The notes under the pieces: model-generated | Databases searched by the model: none | Seen by the model: the letters and a program-made list of their open reading frames with translations, nothing else | What the model was told of the DNA's origin: nothing | Program-made: the position numbers and the translations under genes | DNA from: Parachlorella kessleri | Lineage: Eukaryota > Chlorophyta > Trebouxiophyceae > Chlorellales > Chlorellaceae | Reading direction: 5' to 3' | Length of the DNA: 18,525 bases | Assembly: GCA_001598975.1 (NCBI GenBank) | Contig: BBXU01002287.1 | Location: forward strand, 1 to 18,525 | Part shown: piece by piece, positions 18,449-18,525 of the stretch | Numbering within the stretch: position 1 is the first letter of the stretch | How the letters are laid out: each line of letters begins with the position of its first letter

Positions 18449-18525
18449 GTAAGTTAAGAGTCAGAGCTGAGTGGCAGACTGGGAGAGCATGGGACTGGTG
18501 TTTTCACATGTTCACGCTGCCCCCC

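Noticed and set aside
1..18525. CRISPR arrays, tRNA or rRNA genes, bacterial operons
   Set aside because: No regular repeat-spacer structure, no cloverleaf or rRNA core sequence noticed; genes are intron-containing and eukaryotic.

Overview
This looks like nuclear DNA of a green alga, most likely a core chlorophyte. Genes are split by many short introns with TGCAG-type acceptors. Coding exons are rich in GCN/CAG triplets, giving Ala-, Gln- and Gly-rich proteins, and intergenic DNA is repeat-littered. No bacterial, organellar, tRNA or rRNA signature was seen. The species cannot be named from this window.

Layout on the + axis. (1) 288-474 (+): terminal exon of a gene that starts to the left. 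(2) 1907-4798 (+) and 6573-9011 (+): two tandem paralogues of an unrecognised, largely disordered coiled-coil protein (790 and 541 aa), with matching intron positions and phases; neither would be found intact from single open frames. (3) 9012-11005: a G+T-rich 3' tail and a gene-free stretch between convergent genes. (4) 16486-11006 (-): a 12-exon gene reconstructed here for a Shewanella-like protein phosphatase (PPP-family metallophosphatase) of 526 aa. (5) 16613-right edge (+): first four exons of an NADPH-dependent aldo-keto reductase. It is divergent from the phosphatase across 126 bp.

The most unusual feature is in the introns of the last two genes. They carry decayed or near-identical partial copies of the neighbouring exon, usually spanning its 3' splice site, as small tandem arrays with periods of about 80-150 bp. 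The copies have stops, frameshifts or changed catalytic residues, while the copy contiguous with the rest of the exon stays intact. Two phosphatase introns are also bounded by 10-12 nt direct repeats containing AG|GT, the footprint expected if introns arise or grow by local tandem duplication. Two introns in the window appear to be GC-AG. A dispersed repeat family with an inverted pair and G-quadruplex-prone tracts complete the picture.
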